A DNA stretch of 64,000 nt from Kuschelorhynchus macadamiae. Taxonomy: Eukaryota; Arthropoda; Insecta; Coleoptera; Curculionidae. Positions within the stretch are counted from its first letter, which is position 1; each line of letters begins with the position of its first letter. The position numbers and the translations under genes were made by a program. The notes under the pieces were generated by a model. The model was not told where the DNA came from. It searched no databases and saw nothing but the letters and a program-made list of their open reading frames with translations. Where the stretch lies: NCBI GenBank assembly GCA_030620095.1, contig JAUTXW010000058.1, positions 93,351 to 157,350 on the forward strand, in the 5' to 3' direction. Shown in pieces: positions 25,350-36,998 of this stretch.

Positions 25350-25413
25350 GTAAGAATGAGAAAAAAATTAAATTTATTTTCCTAAATTAAAATTCCTTAA
25401 TTTTACTTTTAAG
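25350..25413 (+). other. Intron 1 of family X copy 2
   Basis: A 64-bp intron, donor g|gtaaga and acceptor ttttaag|gc. It is absent at the corresponding site of the first copy (NITG-ITSK near 16830), where the coding sequence is continuous. Confidence 0.7.
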
Positions 25414-26038
25414 GCATAAATAGAAAAAATCGACAACATGTCAAGTATCCTGATGTGCCATCTGCCATAAAGCCTGTCAGCCATGGTCCGGAAGCGCCCA
25501 TTCCAGAACTACCGGGTACATCTACAGATTCTTCTTCAGATTCTAATGATGAGCAGTCAGATAAAAATGATATATTTTTTGAAGACACCTCTGAATTAAA
25601 TCACCCGAAGCCCTTTACACAAGCCGAATTAAACAATCTTACGAGAGATTTATGCCTGTCTAAGGAATCTGCCCAACTGTTAGGGTCTCGCCTTCGTGAA
25701 ACTCACTTACTAGCTCCGGGCACAACATTCTACTGGTATCGTTATCGAGAGGAAGAATTTTTTTTGAAAAAGATAAAAACACAGCACTAGTTTTCTGCAA
25801 CAATATCAAGGGTCTCATTGAGGCTTTAGGCTTAAAATACGTTCCTAGTGAATGGAGGTTGTTTATTGATTCCTCGAGCAGAAGTTTAAAGGCAGTACTC
25901 TTGTTCAATGGCAATAAAGTTTCTTCTGTTCCAGTAAGACATTCAGTATAGATGACAGAAAGTTACGAAAACATGGAACGTTTACTGACTTCATTGAAAT
26001 ATCGAGACCACAACTGGTAAATATGTGTAGATCTAAGG

Positions 26039-26266
26039 GTACTATACTTGACCTTAGTTATATAAAAACGTTTTTAAAACTAAGACTCTTTTGCCTTATT
26101 TCCTAGGAATGGTATTAGTAATTTACAAAATGCTATAGGCCTGTAATGTCAAAGGAGTCTTTCTAGAAGTTTTAACCTTAGCTTCTTCAATCAGAAAAAT
26201 TAAATTGACAGTAAACTTTCCTAGTTAGAAACCGGAAATTTTAAAATAGGTTTTATTTATTTTCAG
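26039..26266 (+). other. Intron 2 of family X copy 2
   Basis: A 228-bp interruption, donor agg|gtacta and acceptor ttttcag|gtt, between DLR and VISLLLG. The first copy reads GDLKVVALLLG without a break. Confidence 0.65.
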
Positions 26267-27191
26267 GTTATATCTCTATTGCTGGGCTTACAAGGCGGCT
26301 ATACAAAATACGAGTCGAGACGATAAACAGCACTATGTAAAACGTGATTGGTAACCAAGAACTGGTTTACAACCTGGCTCACGTAACGTTTTATCACATG
26401 CTTTAGTGGACCTAAAGAAAGTACTACTTCCTCCATTACATATTAAACTAGGGCTTATGAAAAATTTTGTTAAGGCTCTAAACAAAAAGGACGTGCTTAT
26501 AGTTTTCTTAATAAAAAATTTCCAAATATCAGTGATGCTAAACTCAAAGCTGGAATTTTTGACGGCCCTCAAATTCGAGAACTCATGAAGGATGAGAAGT
26601 TTGATCAGTGTATGGAAAGTAATGAAAAAAATGCATGGTTGTCATTTAAATCCATCGTTGTGTTCGTTCCAACGTGTGGTTGAAGACCTATTGCAAAGCT
26701 TTCAGCCTCTTGGAGCACGCATGTCTGTAAAAATGCATTTTCTTAAGTTCTCATCTGGATTACTTTCCAGAAAATTGTGGCGATTTTAGCGAAGAGCAAG
26801 GTGAACGTTTTCACCAGGACATTCGTGTAATGGAGGAGAGGTATCAGGGCCGGAGGGATCTAAATATGCTGGCAGACTACTGCTGGTGCCTAAAAAGGGA
26901 TGTTCCAGAAGCCTTTTAAAAAGCCTCTTCTGCCTCAATAACTTTTTTGTAAAGAATTTTTATGTCATATAGAAAACCTGTAGTTAAATAAATGCATTTT
27001 AATTTTTCATGTTTTGAATTTTTTTTTCAATTTTTTTTACTTCAGTTATATTTTTTTAATATTACTAATAGTAAAAAAACTTGACCTGATATCAAAAAAT
27101 GAGCTACATTTCTGGAATCAGCACATATTAATTATTAAAAAACAGTTATAAAACCTTTGACCTTTGAAAAATTATTTTAACGCAGTTATCA

Positions 27192-27385
27192 GTCTTGTTT
27201 TTATGTTAAAGTGTATTATTTGGGATTAGGATCTAGTAAAAATAACAAAAGCCTTTTGTTTAAATTGTCGACATTTCGCAGCTTTATTGTTGCATTCTCA
27301 GGACACGTATATATATTTCCATATTATATTTTTTAAGTTTCTAAATGGTTTTCGTTAAGAATCCTCTTGTTTTTATGTTGCACTG
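27192..27385 (-). repeat. Single hammerhead-type satellite unit
   Basis: The minus strand matches the units at 49.5-50.7 kb: gtcctgagaatgcaacaata followed by aagctgcgaaatgtcgac (27273-27310 region), plus cgaaaaccatttagaaactt nearby. The motif tcttgtttttatgtt at 27193 recurs at 27364, so slightly more than one unit is present (period about 170). GAAACGTC has become GAAATGTC, consistent with CpG decay. Confidence 0.75.
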
Positions 27386-27789
27386 CGCACCAATTCAACA
27401 TGACGTAGCAAAATGGGGGTATGTGTCGAAAACTACAAAGTCAAGTGTGGCATATGTAGAAAGAAAATAAAAAATAAAAAATGAAGACAGGATATTTAAC
27501 AAATATATACTGTGACTATGTACTGAACTAAATTGGGTCACACTTCACTATTTCTAACAAAATTTACCGATTTTTTTTTTTGTTTTTTCATAATCGAATT
27601 TATAAAACTGCCCATTAAACTGTCAATTCCAACTATATAACTTATAGGGTATTCGAGTTTGAAGTATTTTTTTAAAATATTTGTTAGTTTCTGATAATTT
27701 TTTCGCAATTTACAAGCAGGAAATTAACAGCTAGAAGTACCAACAAACATAACGATCTATAAGAAAAATGATCGATTAGAAGTAATGAC

Positions 27790-27945
27790 ACAGTAATAAT
27801 CTGATAAGGGTTTCCGAACACGCTGTAATCGATAAGAAATGACGTTGATTAAACAGGGTCAGTTTCTTAACTGGAAATATCGACGCGCTGCGGTGCTTTA
27901 AAAATTCGAGCCACGACTGGATTTTCTTGATGGGATTTGTCTTCT
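27790..27945. repeat. Interspersed repeat, copy 2
   Basis: Second copy of the repeat at 14195-14335 (tctgataag, aatgacgttgattaaac, tttaaaaattcgag blocks in the same order). Confidence 0.6.
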
Positions 27946-29759
27946 GGCTCCAAAATTAATCGAATTCCTCCGTTGCGTTTTATAGTCAGATGCAATAAAT
28001 TTGGTTTTTGTTCAGTTCATTTCAAGTTTAGTTTTCCGGAAGGAGAAAAGAGCAAACTGCAAAAAAATGTAAAAGTTCTTAGGACGTTGGAAAGACGCTA
28101 CCAAAAAATGTAATTAAAAAGATCGGTTAGTAGCGTTTGGACAGAACTTCCATAATGACTTCTTGTTTTACCAAAGGAACAAAAAGTTACTACCTTTTAT
28201 ATTGTCACAGTTATAACGTAATATCTGTTTAGTAAAGGAGCATAAATTGTCTTTCTTTTACTTTCTTCCATAAAGAAAATTATTCATTTCGGGGTTAGTT
28301 TCGAGTAAAAGGGTTTTGCTATTAATTTTACTAATTGAATATGAATGATCAATACGGCTCCGAAAAAGATTGCCCTTTGGACCAGTCAAGTTTAGAAATT
28401 CCGTTACGTTTAGAATGTTTAAGTAATATTTGATCCGATTTGGAAAAATGCATGCAATGTCAATTAAAAAAAATATATATTTCTTTAGATCATTAGGAAA
28501 GTTGTAAAGAGAACTAAAAACAGGAGAAAGACAAAAAAGTCACTTTAGAATCAAGATAAAAGTTAAAATAAACTATTTAATTTCTTACAAACTGGGGGCG
28601 TATCTGTAACTCGACAGTTTAAATATAAGGTGGCAAAAATATAGTCAATGAATGTTCAATTACATTCAAATTTGAAATACGTAAATTAATATTAATTCAA
28701 AAATGTAAATACATTTTAATTTGAATTAGATAGTATAATTTATTATAGTCCCAGGTAATCGGAAACAGATAAATAATATTATTCATTTTTATAATGATCT
28801 GTATAATAAACGTAGGTGCTAGTTTAAAAATTATAAAACTGTAAAAAGTGTTACAAATCAATGAAACACAACATGAATTGACTATGTGCTACAACCATGG
28901 TGGGAAGAAAACACCATGGCTACAACTAATCATTCATTCAACTTTCTCACTACTATCTTATAGCAAAGTATACTATAGTATTATATAGACTTTGCTTATA
29001 GATCCTTGTTATTCTAAATCAAAAATTCTAAAGTTGCAGTTTTTATTACAAAATATGAAAGGTAAAGTTTAACAGTGATTTTTAAGGTCAATTATTACAA
29101 AAAAAAATGAAATAAAAAGTTTAATAATGATATTTGAGTTGTTTAAAAAACTGTAAGTTTTAAGTGGACTGTTTAACAAAAATTACCTCTTAAACTGAAT
29201 ACTGAACGAGCTACATACATATGTCAGTGTAATTAGATCAGTAGTAGAAAATCAATTTTATTACGTCAATCGTTCTTCACCAACAAACAAGGTTACCTGG
29301 AACAACTTTAGTACACGTGGTATATATGATGAGTGGATGACAATGACATGCTTCATGCCTCTAAATAAGGGAACCCCTTACATGGCGACTGCTTTGCCCA
29401 GATTTTTTTATCAGAGAAATGGCGTAAACTGTTCAAGAGGAATATTTTTAGTTTATAAAGAACACTCGACGCCATCTATACTAAAAATAAGAAAACCCAG
29501 CACAATTAGGAAACTCTTTTTGCAGTTCAAACAAATCGAGACAAAAGATTGTTGTTCAACAAAGAAACTACCAAATCTAAAATGTCTGGGTTTACTTGAG
29601 GCATTCAAAAATGTGAATTAGTAAAAAATAAAATTCGAAAATAACTTCTAACACAACAGATAGGGTTAAACTAAGAAAATTTATGAAAACTGCCAGCAAT
29701 ATCAGAAAGATTAACAAACAGGCTGGAAATGACCAATCATACAATACGGTTGAACGAGT
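27946..29759. other. Non-coding
   Basis: AT-rich. A 94-codon frame at 29337-29621 has no recognisable motif and is not supported as a gene. No repeats identified. Confidence 0.45.
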
Positions 29760-30000
29760 TTGTTAGACGTGTGTTTGGTGCTCTGTTTTTATCCCGTCTT
29801 TTCGGTGTGTTGTAGCGAGATTTAATTGGTGAGACTTACATAGCAGTATTCGTTGTAAAACTCTCTCATCTTTAGTACAAATAGACTTCAATTTTAGCCA
29901 CTCATTAACCGACAAATTTAGAAATTCCGAAAGTGCTTTGTGTTAAGATTAAATATAAATATCAGGTTTATCGTAAACAACTTTTTTTTTACCCGGCGTC

Positions 30001-30908
30001 ATGCCGGGTGCCTGCGCGATCTGCACATCTATTATCAGCCGTACCAGCCCGGGCATTCAATGTCAGGGTTCGTGCGGAAAGGAGTTCCACCTGAAGTGTG
30101 TGAGGGTGTCGGCCGCGATCGCTGAGCTGTCCGGTGACTCGGGTATTGCCTGGCGCTGCATCCATTGTAAGGATAATATTCCGAGAGATAATTCCACTAA
30201 ACTTTTACAGGACCTGGTCACTAAGGTTAGTGCCATAATGACTGACATGTCTGAAATGAAAAATAAACAATCTGATTTTGCAGCCTGCATCAAATTTTAC
30301 GGAGACAAAATTGACGACTTCAATAAACGGATGGAGTCTTTCAACAAAATGGTTAAAACTGTCGATGAAGTACAGCAAGAGTTATCGACTGTTAAGAGGG
30401 AGTGTACGCGTCTTAGGGGTGATATTGAGCTACTTCATCAGCAGGGCCGCAAGCATAACTTGGAACTATGCGGAATACCCAAAAAAATGTATTTTCTTTG
30501 ATCAAGAAAATTGGAGAGACAATCGGCGTATCCCTGGCCGATCAGGACATCGTCACAGATTACCGTGTGGCACGTTTTTCGGCCGATTCTGCGAATAATA
30601 ACCCGAAAAATATTATTGTTACTTTTTCGTCGCTCAGCACAAGAAACGATTTTCTGGGCGCTGCCAGAAAGCGTAGAAATCCTGGTTTGAATGCTAAAGA
30701 TCTAGGTTTCACTAAGGACACAAAAATTTTTGTAAATGAACATTTATCATCTTTCTATAAACTATTACACCAGAAATCCAGGGAGTTTTGCCATAAATCA
30801 AATTACCAATTCTGGATTGAAAATATGAAAATATTCGTCAAAAATGATGAAACCTCCCGTGCAGTGTACATTGAAAACGAGAGTATACTCGCCAGACTTC
30901 ATTCCTAG
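30001..30908 (+). pseudogene. LINE ORF1: PHD finger, coiled coil, FP25K-like domain
   Basis: Starts MPGACAICTSI. Residues about 5-57 hold a PHD-type zinc finger: CAIC, CQGSCGKEFHLKC and WRCIHC. A helical, probably coiled-coil segment follows (MTDMSEMKNKQ to ELLHQQGRKHNLELCG). The remainder, in another frame from about 30490, reads SLIKKIGETIGVSL, DYRVARFS and IFVNEHLS. It resembles the C-terminal domain shared by such ORF1 proteins and the baculovirus FP25K family. The break at about 30478-30490, near an A run, removes a few residues and shifts frame. ORF1 proteins bind the element RNA and form RNP particles. Confidence 0.85.
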
Positions 30909-30955
30909 TTTTTTCTCACAATTATTTGCAATTAAAGCGGTGATATGGACTAGAT

Positions 30956-33751
30956 ATGACTTTAATAGATAACTTCCATGTTTACCTTCAAAATACAAGA
31001 GGTCTCAGGACTAAATGTGTAGATTTTTTTCAATCTGTGAGCTCAGTTGATTGCGACTGTATCTGTATTACCGAAACTTGGTTGAAGAGTTACATTTCTT
31101 CATCGGAATTATTTCCCCCACAATATAACGTCTTTCGACTTGACAGGGACTATGTGATAAGTGGTAAAAGTGATGGCGGTGGTGTGTTGACCGCGATCCA
31201 CATAAACTTTTCGGCTGAGCCTATTTCGAAGTGGTGCAGGGTGAACTGCATAGTTGAGGATTTATGGGTATCTGTCGCGCTGAGGGGAGGTAAGAAATTA
31301 TATATCTGTACCGTTTACATTCCTCCTCATGCCACTCTGAATAACTATATAGCTTTCTTATCTAACTTGAGGATATATTGTCTAAAAATCCATATAACCA
31401 TTTTCTTGTGCTAGGTGATCTTAATTTACCAAATCTAAACTGGTTAAAATACAGTGACAATAATGATTTGCGTCCCCGTGACGCGACAGATGCTTGTAGT
31501 CAATACTTCTGTGATATATTTTTCCTAAATAATCTAAAACAATACAACCAAGTTTTGGACCTTGTTATATCAAACTCTTTGTTGATGAATATTGAGAAGT
31601 GCTGTACTCCTCTGGTAGTTGAGGATGGTCACCATCCGTCTTTGGATATTATAATTAAGTTAGACTGTGTTAAGAATTTGCACTGTAATTCGTATACCAA
31701 AATCAGGTTTTGTGATGCAGATTTTTCTAGCTTAAATAACAAAATCAACCAATACAATTGGGTTGATATTTTCAAATCTAAAGATCCCAATGATGATTTA
31801 ACCACTTTCTACAACATTTTAAACAACCTAATAGATAAATATATACCAAAGGTTAAAATCTCAAAATCCAAACACCAACTCTGGTTTTCCAGACCCACAA
31901 TAGCTCTTATTAAATTAAAAAATACTGCTCATAGAAAATGGAAGGTTTATGGTGGCCGCAATAATTACAGTAATTTTTCAGATTTAAGAAAAAGAGTAAA
32001 GACTAGTATAAAAAATGACTATAAAAATTACATAACAACGACCGAGGATAATATTAATAAAAACACAAAATCCTTCTGGTCTTTCGTAAATAACAGAAAA
32101 AATAATAAATCTCTACCCACTAAAATATATCTAAATGACTTGAATGCGACTAATAATAAGGATATTTGTGAACTTTTTTTGAAATATTTTGGAGATGTAT
32201 TTGAGCCCGCTCATACACCTTCCCTTGTAAACTCTAAGGCTTCTCAGCATACTTTCACCTTAAATCATATAACGGAAGATACGATAAAAGAATGTCTAAA
32301 GAATCTTAATCCAAACAAAGGGCCAGGTCCTGATGGATTACCCACAATTTTTTTGAAATCCTGCCCAAGTTTATCTCAGCCTCTTCACGTCATATTTAAT
32401 AAATGTATCTCATATGGGGTATTCCCCAAAAAATGGAAAATCGCCCAAGTTGTGCCTATCTTTAAATCTGGGGAGAGAATGAACATCGCTAATTACCGCC
32501 ATATATCACTACTGAATCATTTTTCAAAAGTTTTTGAGTCAGAACAACTTTTTTTTGAGGTTAAGTGTGTCTTGGACTGTAACCAGCATGGTTTCTATAA
32601 AAAACGTTCTGTTCTAACAAACTTGGTACCGTTCACTCAAAGTGTACACCGATTTCTCCAAGGCATTTGACAAAGTTCATCACCCGACATTGATAAGAAA
32701 GCTTGGGAATTTCGGTGTGCACGGGGCACTTTTTCAGCTCCTTCAAAGTTATTTAGACGGTAGAAGCCAATTCGTAGCTCTTAACAATGCAAAATCTGAG
32801 TCCATATGTGTAACATCGGGGGTGCCTCAAGGGTCACATTTGGGTCCCATTCTTTTTAGTATATTTTTTAACGATATTGGGGAATGTTTTACTAACTCTG
32901 ATTATTATTTATATGTGGACGATCTTTAAATATTTACAACTATTAAAAATCAAAATGACATTCTTCAACTGCAGAGGAATATAACTAATTTCTGGGATTT
33001 TTGTACTTTGAATAGGCTGCACGTCAATCTCGATAAATGTTGTGCTATTTTGTTTTCTAAAAAAGTTGCTTAATTAGATTTCACGTTGGATATTTTTTTG
33101 AATAATGTCAAATTAAAATTTGTTGATAGGGTGAAAGACTTGGGAGTAATTTTGGACTCCAAATTGTTGTTTGAGACTCATATAGAAACTATTGATCAAC
33201 GGGCACAAAGAAATTTAGGTTTCATATTGAGGATGACTAAGGGTTTTAATAACATTCGGTATTTGATTAATTTGTATAATGCCATAGTCAGACCTATTTT
33301 GGAGTACTCATCTACAGTTTGGAATCCATTATATCACAAATATATAAATAGGATTGAATGTGTACAGAAAAAATTTATCAAGGCTCTAAATTTTCGTTTT
33401 AACAGACAGAGACACTTTTCACCTTACGTAGATAATTTATTATTTTACAAGCTGCAAACCCTAGAATCTCGAAGAAAATATTTTGATGTTTTGTTTTTAT
33501 ATAAAGTCATTAATAATCTTGTTGATTCTCAATATTGTATAAGGTATATTTTCTTTAACGCAAATTCTTATGTACTTCGCAATAGGCGACTCTTTGATAT
33601 TAAAATGTTTCATTCCAACTATTTTTCAAACTCTCCTCTGATTAGATGTACACGAACTTATAATTATGCTTCTCAGTTAGACGATAATCTTGATATATGT
33701 GCTAATAACTTGAGACTTTTTAAGAGATTGGTTAGGAAAAACTGTTGCTGA
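30956..33751 (+). pseudogene. LINE ORF2: AP endonuclease and reverse transcriptase
   Basis: The endonuclease part reads LQNTRGLRTK, CITETWLKSY, GGGVLTAI and, after a 1-bp deletion near 31369, FLVLGDLNLPNLNW and EDGHHPSLDI. The reverse transcriptase part shows NPNKGPGPDGLP, VVPIFKSGERMNIANYRHIS, QHGFYKKRSVLTNL, then (after a deletion and frame change near 32640) YTDFSKAFDKVHH, GVPQGSHLGPILF and YLYVDDL. Stops follow at 32927 and near 33070. The C-terminal part continues in the same frame (RVKDLGVILDSK, LEYSSTVWNPLYHKYI) and ends RKNCC. YVDD replaces the usual YADD or FADD. The gene is dead, with at least two frameshifts and two stops. Confidence 0.9.
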
Positions 33752-33925
33752 ACATTGCTCTCGTGCTTATTTGTAATTTTTTTTGTATAGTGTTTTAGTG
33801 TAACTCGTTTCACCGATATTTGTTAATATTGTAAATCTAATTTGTGTCATCCAGTAATAGGGCAGCTGCGACTGTCCGTTGGATGGCCATTTTTCTAAAA
33901 TAAAAATAAGAATAAAATAAGCGAA

Positions 33926-35418
33926 ATGTGAATTCCATTGCCGGAGGAGGATTTCTCCAACAGGAGGTTTAAAAATATTTTTTTTTCAAAAATTGTAATT
34001 ACAAAAATACGTAAATAAAAGGTACTTCCTAGTAATTGTCTATATTATATATAATCCATTTAGAATAATATAACATAATATTTTTTCTTTAGCCACTGAT
34101 CCTAGATCCAAAATTTAAATTGCCTTTTTTTTAGCTTCCTCTTGCGTTAAATCCACTTGTTCGCCTTTTAACAATTTCTATTCAATAATCAAAATAACTA
34201 ATAGCGGCATAATTTTCCAGTTAGGGATTGTTGGATCAGCCAACTAAGTATTTTTCGTAAAATGTGAAGATAACGAATTATAGATGAGCAAGCTTAAAGA
34301 TGCAGTTTGAATTTTAGATCTAGAGTCAAGACTTTAGAAAATATTGAAACATATAAAACTGATCGTTACTAGAAAATAATTCCTATTTTGAAATGTTCAC
34401 CATAATTTCGATTTTTTTAACGAAAAATCAGTGCTCGGAATTCCAGCAACGGATGTCAAGGTCGTAGGTTCTATACCGAATTTGGTCTCATACTGCGTTT
34501 AGTATATCATGAGGAACAGGCATTTTTTTTATTGTTTTTAATATTTTTACAATTTTGCTGATGAATAAAAAAATATATTTTTTAATATTTATATTCAATG
34601 CATATTTTAGGCCGAATGACATTTTCAGTCATCATTTAAATATAATTTTATATTTAACTAAATAAAAATCTTTAAGGTTATCGTGAACTTTTTGAAAAAG
34701 TCGTAAAACCGTTTTGTGAGACCATAACTTACTTATTCTGTTTCTAGCCACTTCTTTGTAATACATGAATGCATACAGAGTATAGATTTTAAGAAAACGC
34801 CTTTGTTTCAACTTTACGCCAATGTAAACAATGGGTATTGGGTAAAAAAAAAAAACAAATAATTTGCGAGAATGATTCACGGAGTATATGTTTTGAGAAA
34901 AGCTATAGCTTCACGCTAAATAGAAATAAAGCTTAATTGGGAGTAGGATAACTCAAAAAAGAATAAATATATCGAAAAATTGAAAAATCATTTTATTTTA
35001 AGTTCCCCCCTCGAACAATATATAAGTGAAGAATCATATTTTTTTATATACCCTGTATAAAAATTCACCGATTAATTTGGAATAAATTGTATCACTGGCT
35101 CATTCACAACGAATTTTTTTTGGTTTTCAATAATATAATAATAAAAAAAAAGCAGTTTAGTTACACGTGGTTTCCATAAAATACTTCCACGTTCTTTTGT
35201 CAATAGTAGATAGGTATGTGTTTAAATTAACAAACCAATACTTTTAAAGTAAAGTGAAACATTTTTAACAAGGAAAACTTATAATTTTTATTATTTTGCA
35301 CCACCCACGGCACACTAACGAAAACATTTTTAAAGTAAGTGTTGAAAATGGTCAACGGTAAATCAAGTTACTACAAACTTCTTGGAGAGCATCCGGAGTG
35401 TATTTTTTATCTGCACCG
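33926..35418. other. Non-coding between LINE and RAG1-like element
   Basis: AT-rich. An 82-codon minus frame at 34632-34880 is unsupported. A motif taccctgtataaaaattcac near 35050 resembles common insect MITE ends but no partner was found. Confidence 0.45.
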
Positions 35419-35449
35419 CACTGTGGTTTCCCAAATGAACAAAATACAT
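35414..35449 (+). other. Left terminus, recombination-signal-like
   Basis: After the flank caccg the end reads CACTGTG, 13 bp, then ACAAAATAC. The vertebrate recombination signal consensus is CACAGTG, 12 or 23 bp, ACAAAAACC, so this is 6/7 and 7/9 matching with a near-12 spacer. Resemblance may be partly chance in AT-rich DNA. Confidence 0.55.
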
Positions 35450-35702
35450 CATAATCAATAAAAATCAAATTTGTAAAAACCTATTTTTTTTTAATTAGCG
35501 ATAGTCCAATTTTATGATTTTAAAATATTGATGACTGTAAAATCACGTATTCATTTAAAATAATAGGCCTAATCGTGACTTTATCATGTGTGCCGCGATA
35601 AAGACGTTGACAACCGAATCAAGTTGGCGCTGAGCTGTCGCCGCTTATGTCGCATTTTTAACAGTTTGTTGTAAAAGTGCCACTAGTGACAAAGTTTTCA
35701 CT

Positions 35703-35721
35703 ATGAATATTCAAAAACAAG
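35703..35721 (+). CDS. Putative exon 1 of RAG1-like transposase
   Basis: ATG AAT ATT CAA AAA CAA G, followed directly by the donor GTAAGT at 35722. The acceptor cttttcag ends at 35982, giving a 261-bp intron. The split codon G|GT joins in frame with the GTSYRC start of the next exon. The short exon is predicted from splice signals only. Confidence 0.5.
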
Positions 35722-35982
35722 GTAAGTTTTTTAATTTTGAGTGATAGAATTAGGTATTTTATGTAATTTTTACGTTAATTATACAAAATTTTCGATAAAA
35801 TAAGCGTTTTAAATATGTTCCCCGAGTTTTCCCGAAATGACTCTCACAGTGTCAAGTAGCAACATGCCTTGACTTATGTTAGGACAAATATTGGTGTGCA
35901 GTTTTTGCTACTCTTTTTTCAATGATGATCTGTAGTAACTGAGACATTGCAAAATAAGGGTAAAATATGCCGTTCTTTTCAG

Positions 35983-36998
35983 GTACATCATACCGATGTT
36001 CAATTGATAGAATGAATATTTTCGAGATATGGTTGACAAAGGCTGGGTCTGCTACGACGAGAGCAAAAGAAATATTTATTAATTTATCAGACCAATTACC
36101 CGAGGCTGAAAATTTGAATTCTACTGATTTGGAGAAAAAAATATTTTATTTGTGCAAAAAAATAGAAAATTGGTCAAATGCCAGACGCAATAAAGATTTT
36201 TTTCTCAAAAGAAATTCTAATTGGTTGGTGAAGTCTGATGAAGTTTTCGTTAATATACAGGGACCTAAATTAACCCAGGTCAGCAAACCAGCATCTGCCC
36301 GCGGAAGACCAAAGAAAAGTCTTGATCAATGTTGTCGACGATCACAAAAAAGAAAATTGTCACAAATTTCTGATAGCTCTATGATTAATTTGATTCGACG
36401 GCCTTCAACTTATAACAACAATCACAAAAAAGTTAGTCCTGATGAAATCGTATCTCTTCTTGTGGAAGCTAAACTGACTAAACATCAGTACATATTATTG
36501 AAAAATTTTATTAATTCCAAAATGAACAACGACATTTTTCCTTCATATCAAAAAGTTTTAAAGTCCAAGAAAAAGTGCTGCCCCAGTGAAGATTACATAA
36601 AAGTTAACGAATCATCTGCTGAGATAGAGTTGCAAAACCTACTAGATCATACTGCAAGCAGAATATTGGCATCTCAAAAAGAGGTGATCGACTCTACTGC
36701 TATCAATCAAGAACAAAATCTTATTTTGTTAGGGAAATGGGGATTTGATGGCAGTAGTGGTCATTCAGAATATAAGCAATTTTTTCAAGATCCAACATTG
36801 CAGGACGGGAGTTTGTTTGTAACTTCATATGTACCCCTTCGTCTTGTTTTTGAAAGTAATCCTGAAAAAATAGTGTGGAAAAATCCCCGAACCTCGTCTA
36901 CACGCTATTGCAGACCGGTTAGATTCCAGTTCATAAAAGAAACCCAGGAAGTGGCTCTCAATGAAGAAAAATACTTCAAAAAAAAATTAAATCCTTGA
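35983..36998 (+). CDS. RAG1/Transib-like transposase, N-terminal and first catalytic part
   Basis: The open frame also runs upstream to an ATG at 35967, but the first 5 codons lie in the predicted intron. The N-terminal domain includes WSNARRNKDFFLKRNSNWLV, followed by a basic stretch (ARGRPKKS, RRSQKRK) that is probably a nuclear localisation signal. A helical region follows (SPDEIVSLLVEAKLTKHQY). The catalytic start reads LLGKWGFDGSSGHSEYK, with D261 counting from 35967; this aligns with the first catalytic Asp of RAG1. Then come VPLRLVFES, IVWKNPRTSSTRYCRPVRF. The frame stops at 36996 just after a run of nine A, where the remainder continues in another frame. The enzyme would cut and paste DNA through RNase H-like chemistry. 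Confidence 0.78.

Larger units (their letters stand above)
25147..26919 (+). pseudogene. Family X transposase-like gene, intron-containing copy
   Basis: Homologous to 16539-18205 from QKMYHAYFGIKVGDQDK to the end (GERFHQDIRVMEERYQG, ADYCWCLKRD, stop 26917-26919). The N-terminal part is missing, replaced by another repeat. Two canonical introns occur: 25350-25413 (64 bp, gtaaga...ttttaag, phase 1 within a Gly codon) and 26039-26266 (gtacta...tttcag, between LR and VI). Removing them restores exactly the order seen in the intronless copy. Lesions: frameshifts near 25245, 25765 and within 26480-26780, and stops in the frame (for example after VRHSV near 25950). The cysteine motif CFLCxWD is lost after YTKYE. 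It is an old, inactive copy. Confidence 0.78.
29760..33925 (+). mobile_element. Near full-length LINE, CR1/Jockey-like, inactive
   Basis: A non-LTR retrotransposon with an apparent 5' UTR (from about 29760, a GC-richer start), ORF1 (30001-30908), ORF2 (30956-33751) and a 3' UTR. The 3' end is a short irregular aaataaaaataag tail near 33897-33925 rather than a long poly(A). Both ORFs carry frameshifts or stops. The clade is inferred from the PHD-finger ORF1 and the endonuclease and reverse transcriptase motifs. Confidence 0.88.

Noticed and set aside
28893..28917. ccatggtg...caccatgg palindrome as a regulatory site
   Set aside because: The 8-bp self-complementary words are too short and isolated to support a role.
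29337..29621. 94-codon open frame
   Set aside because: No recognisable motif, no splice or promoter context, isolated in AT-rich DNA.
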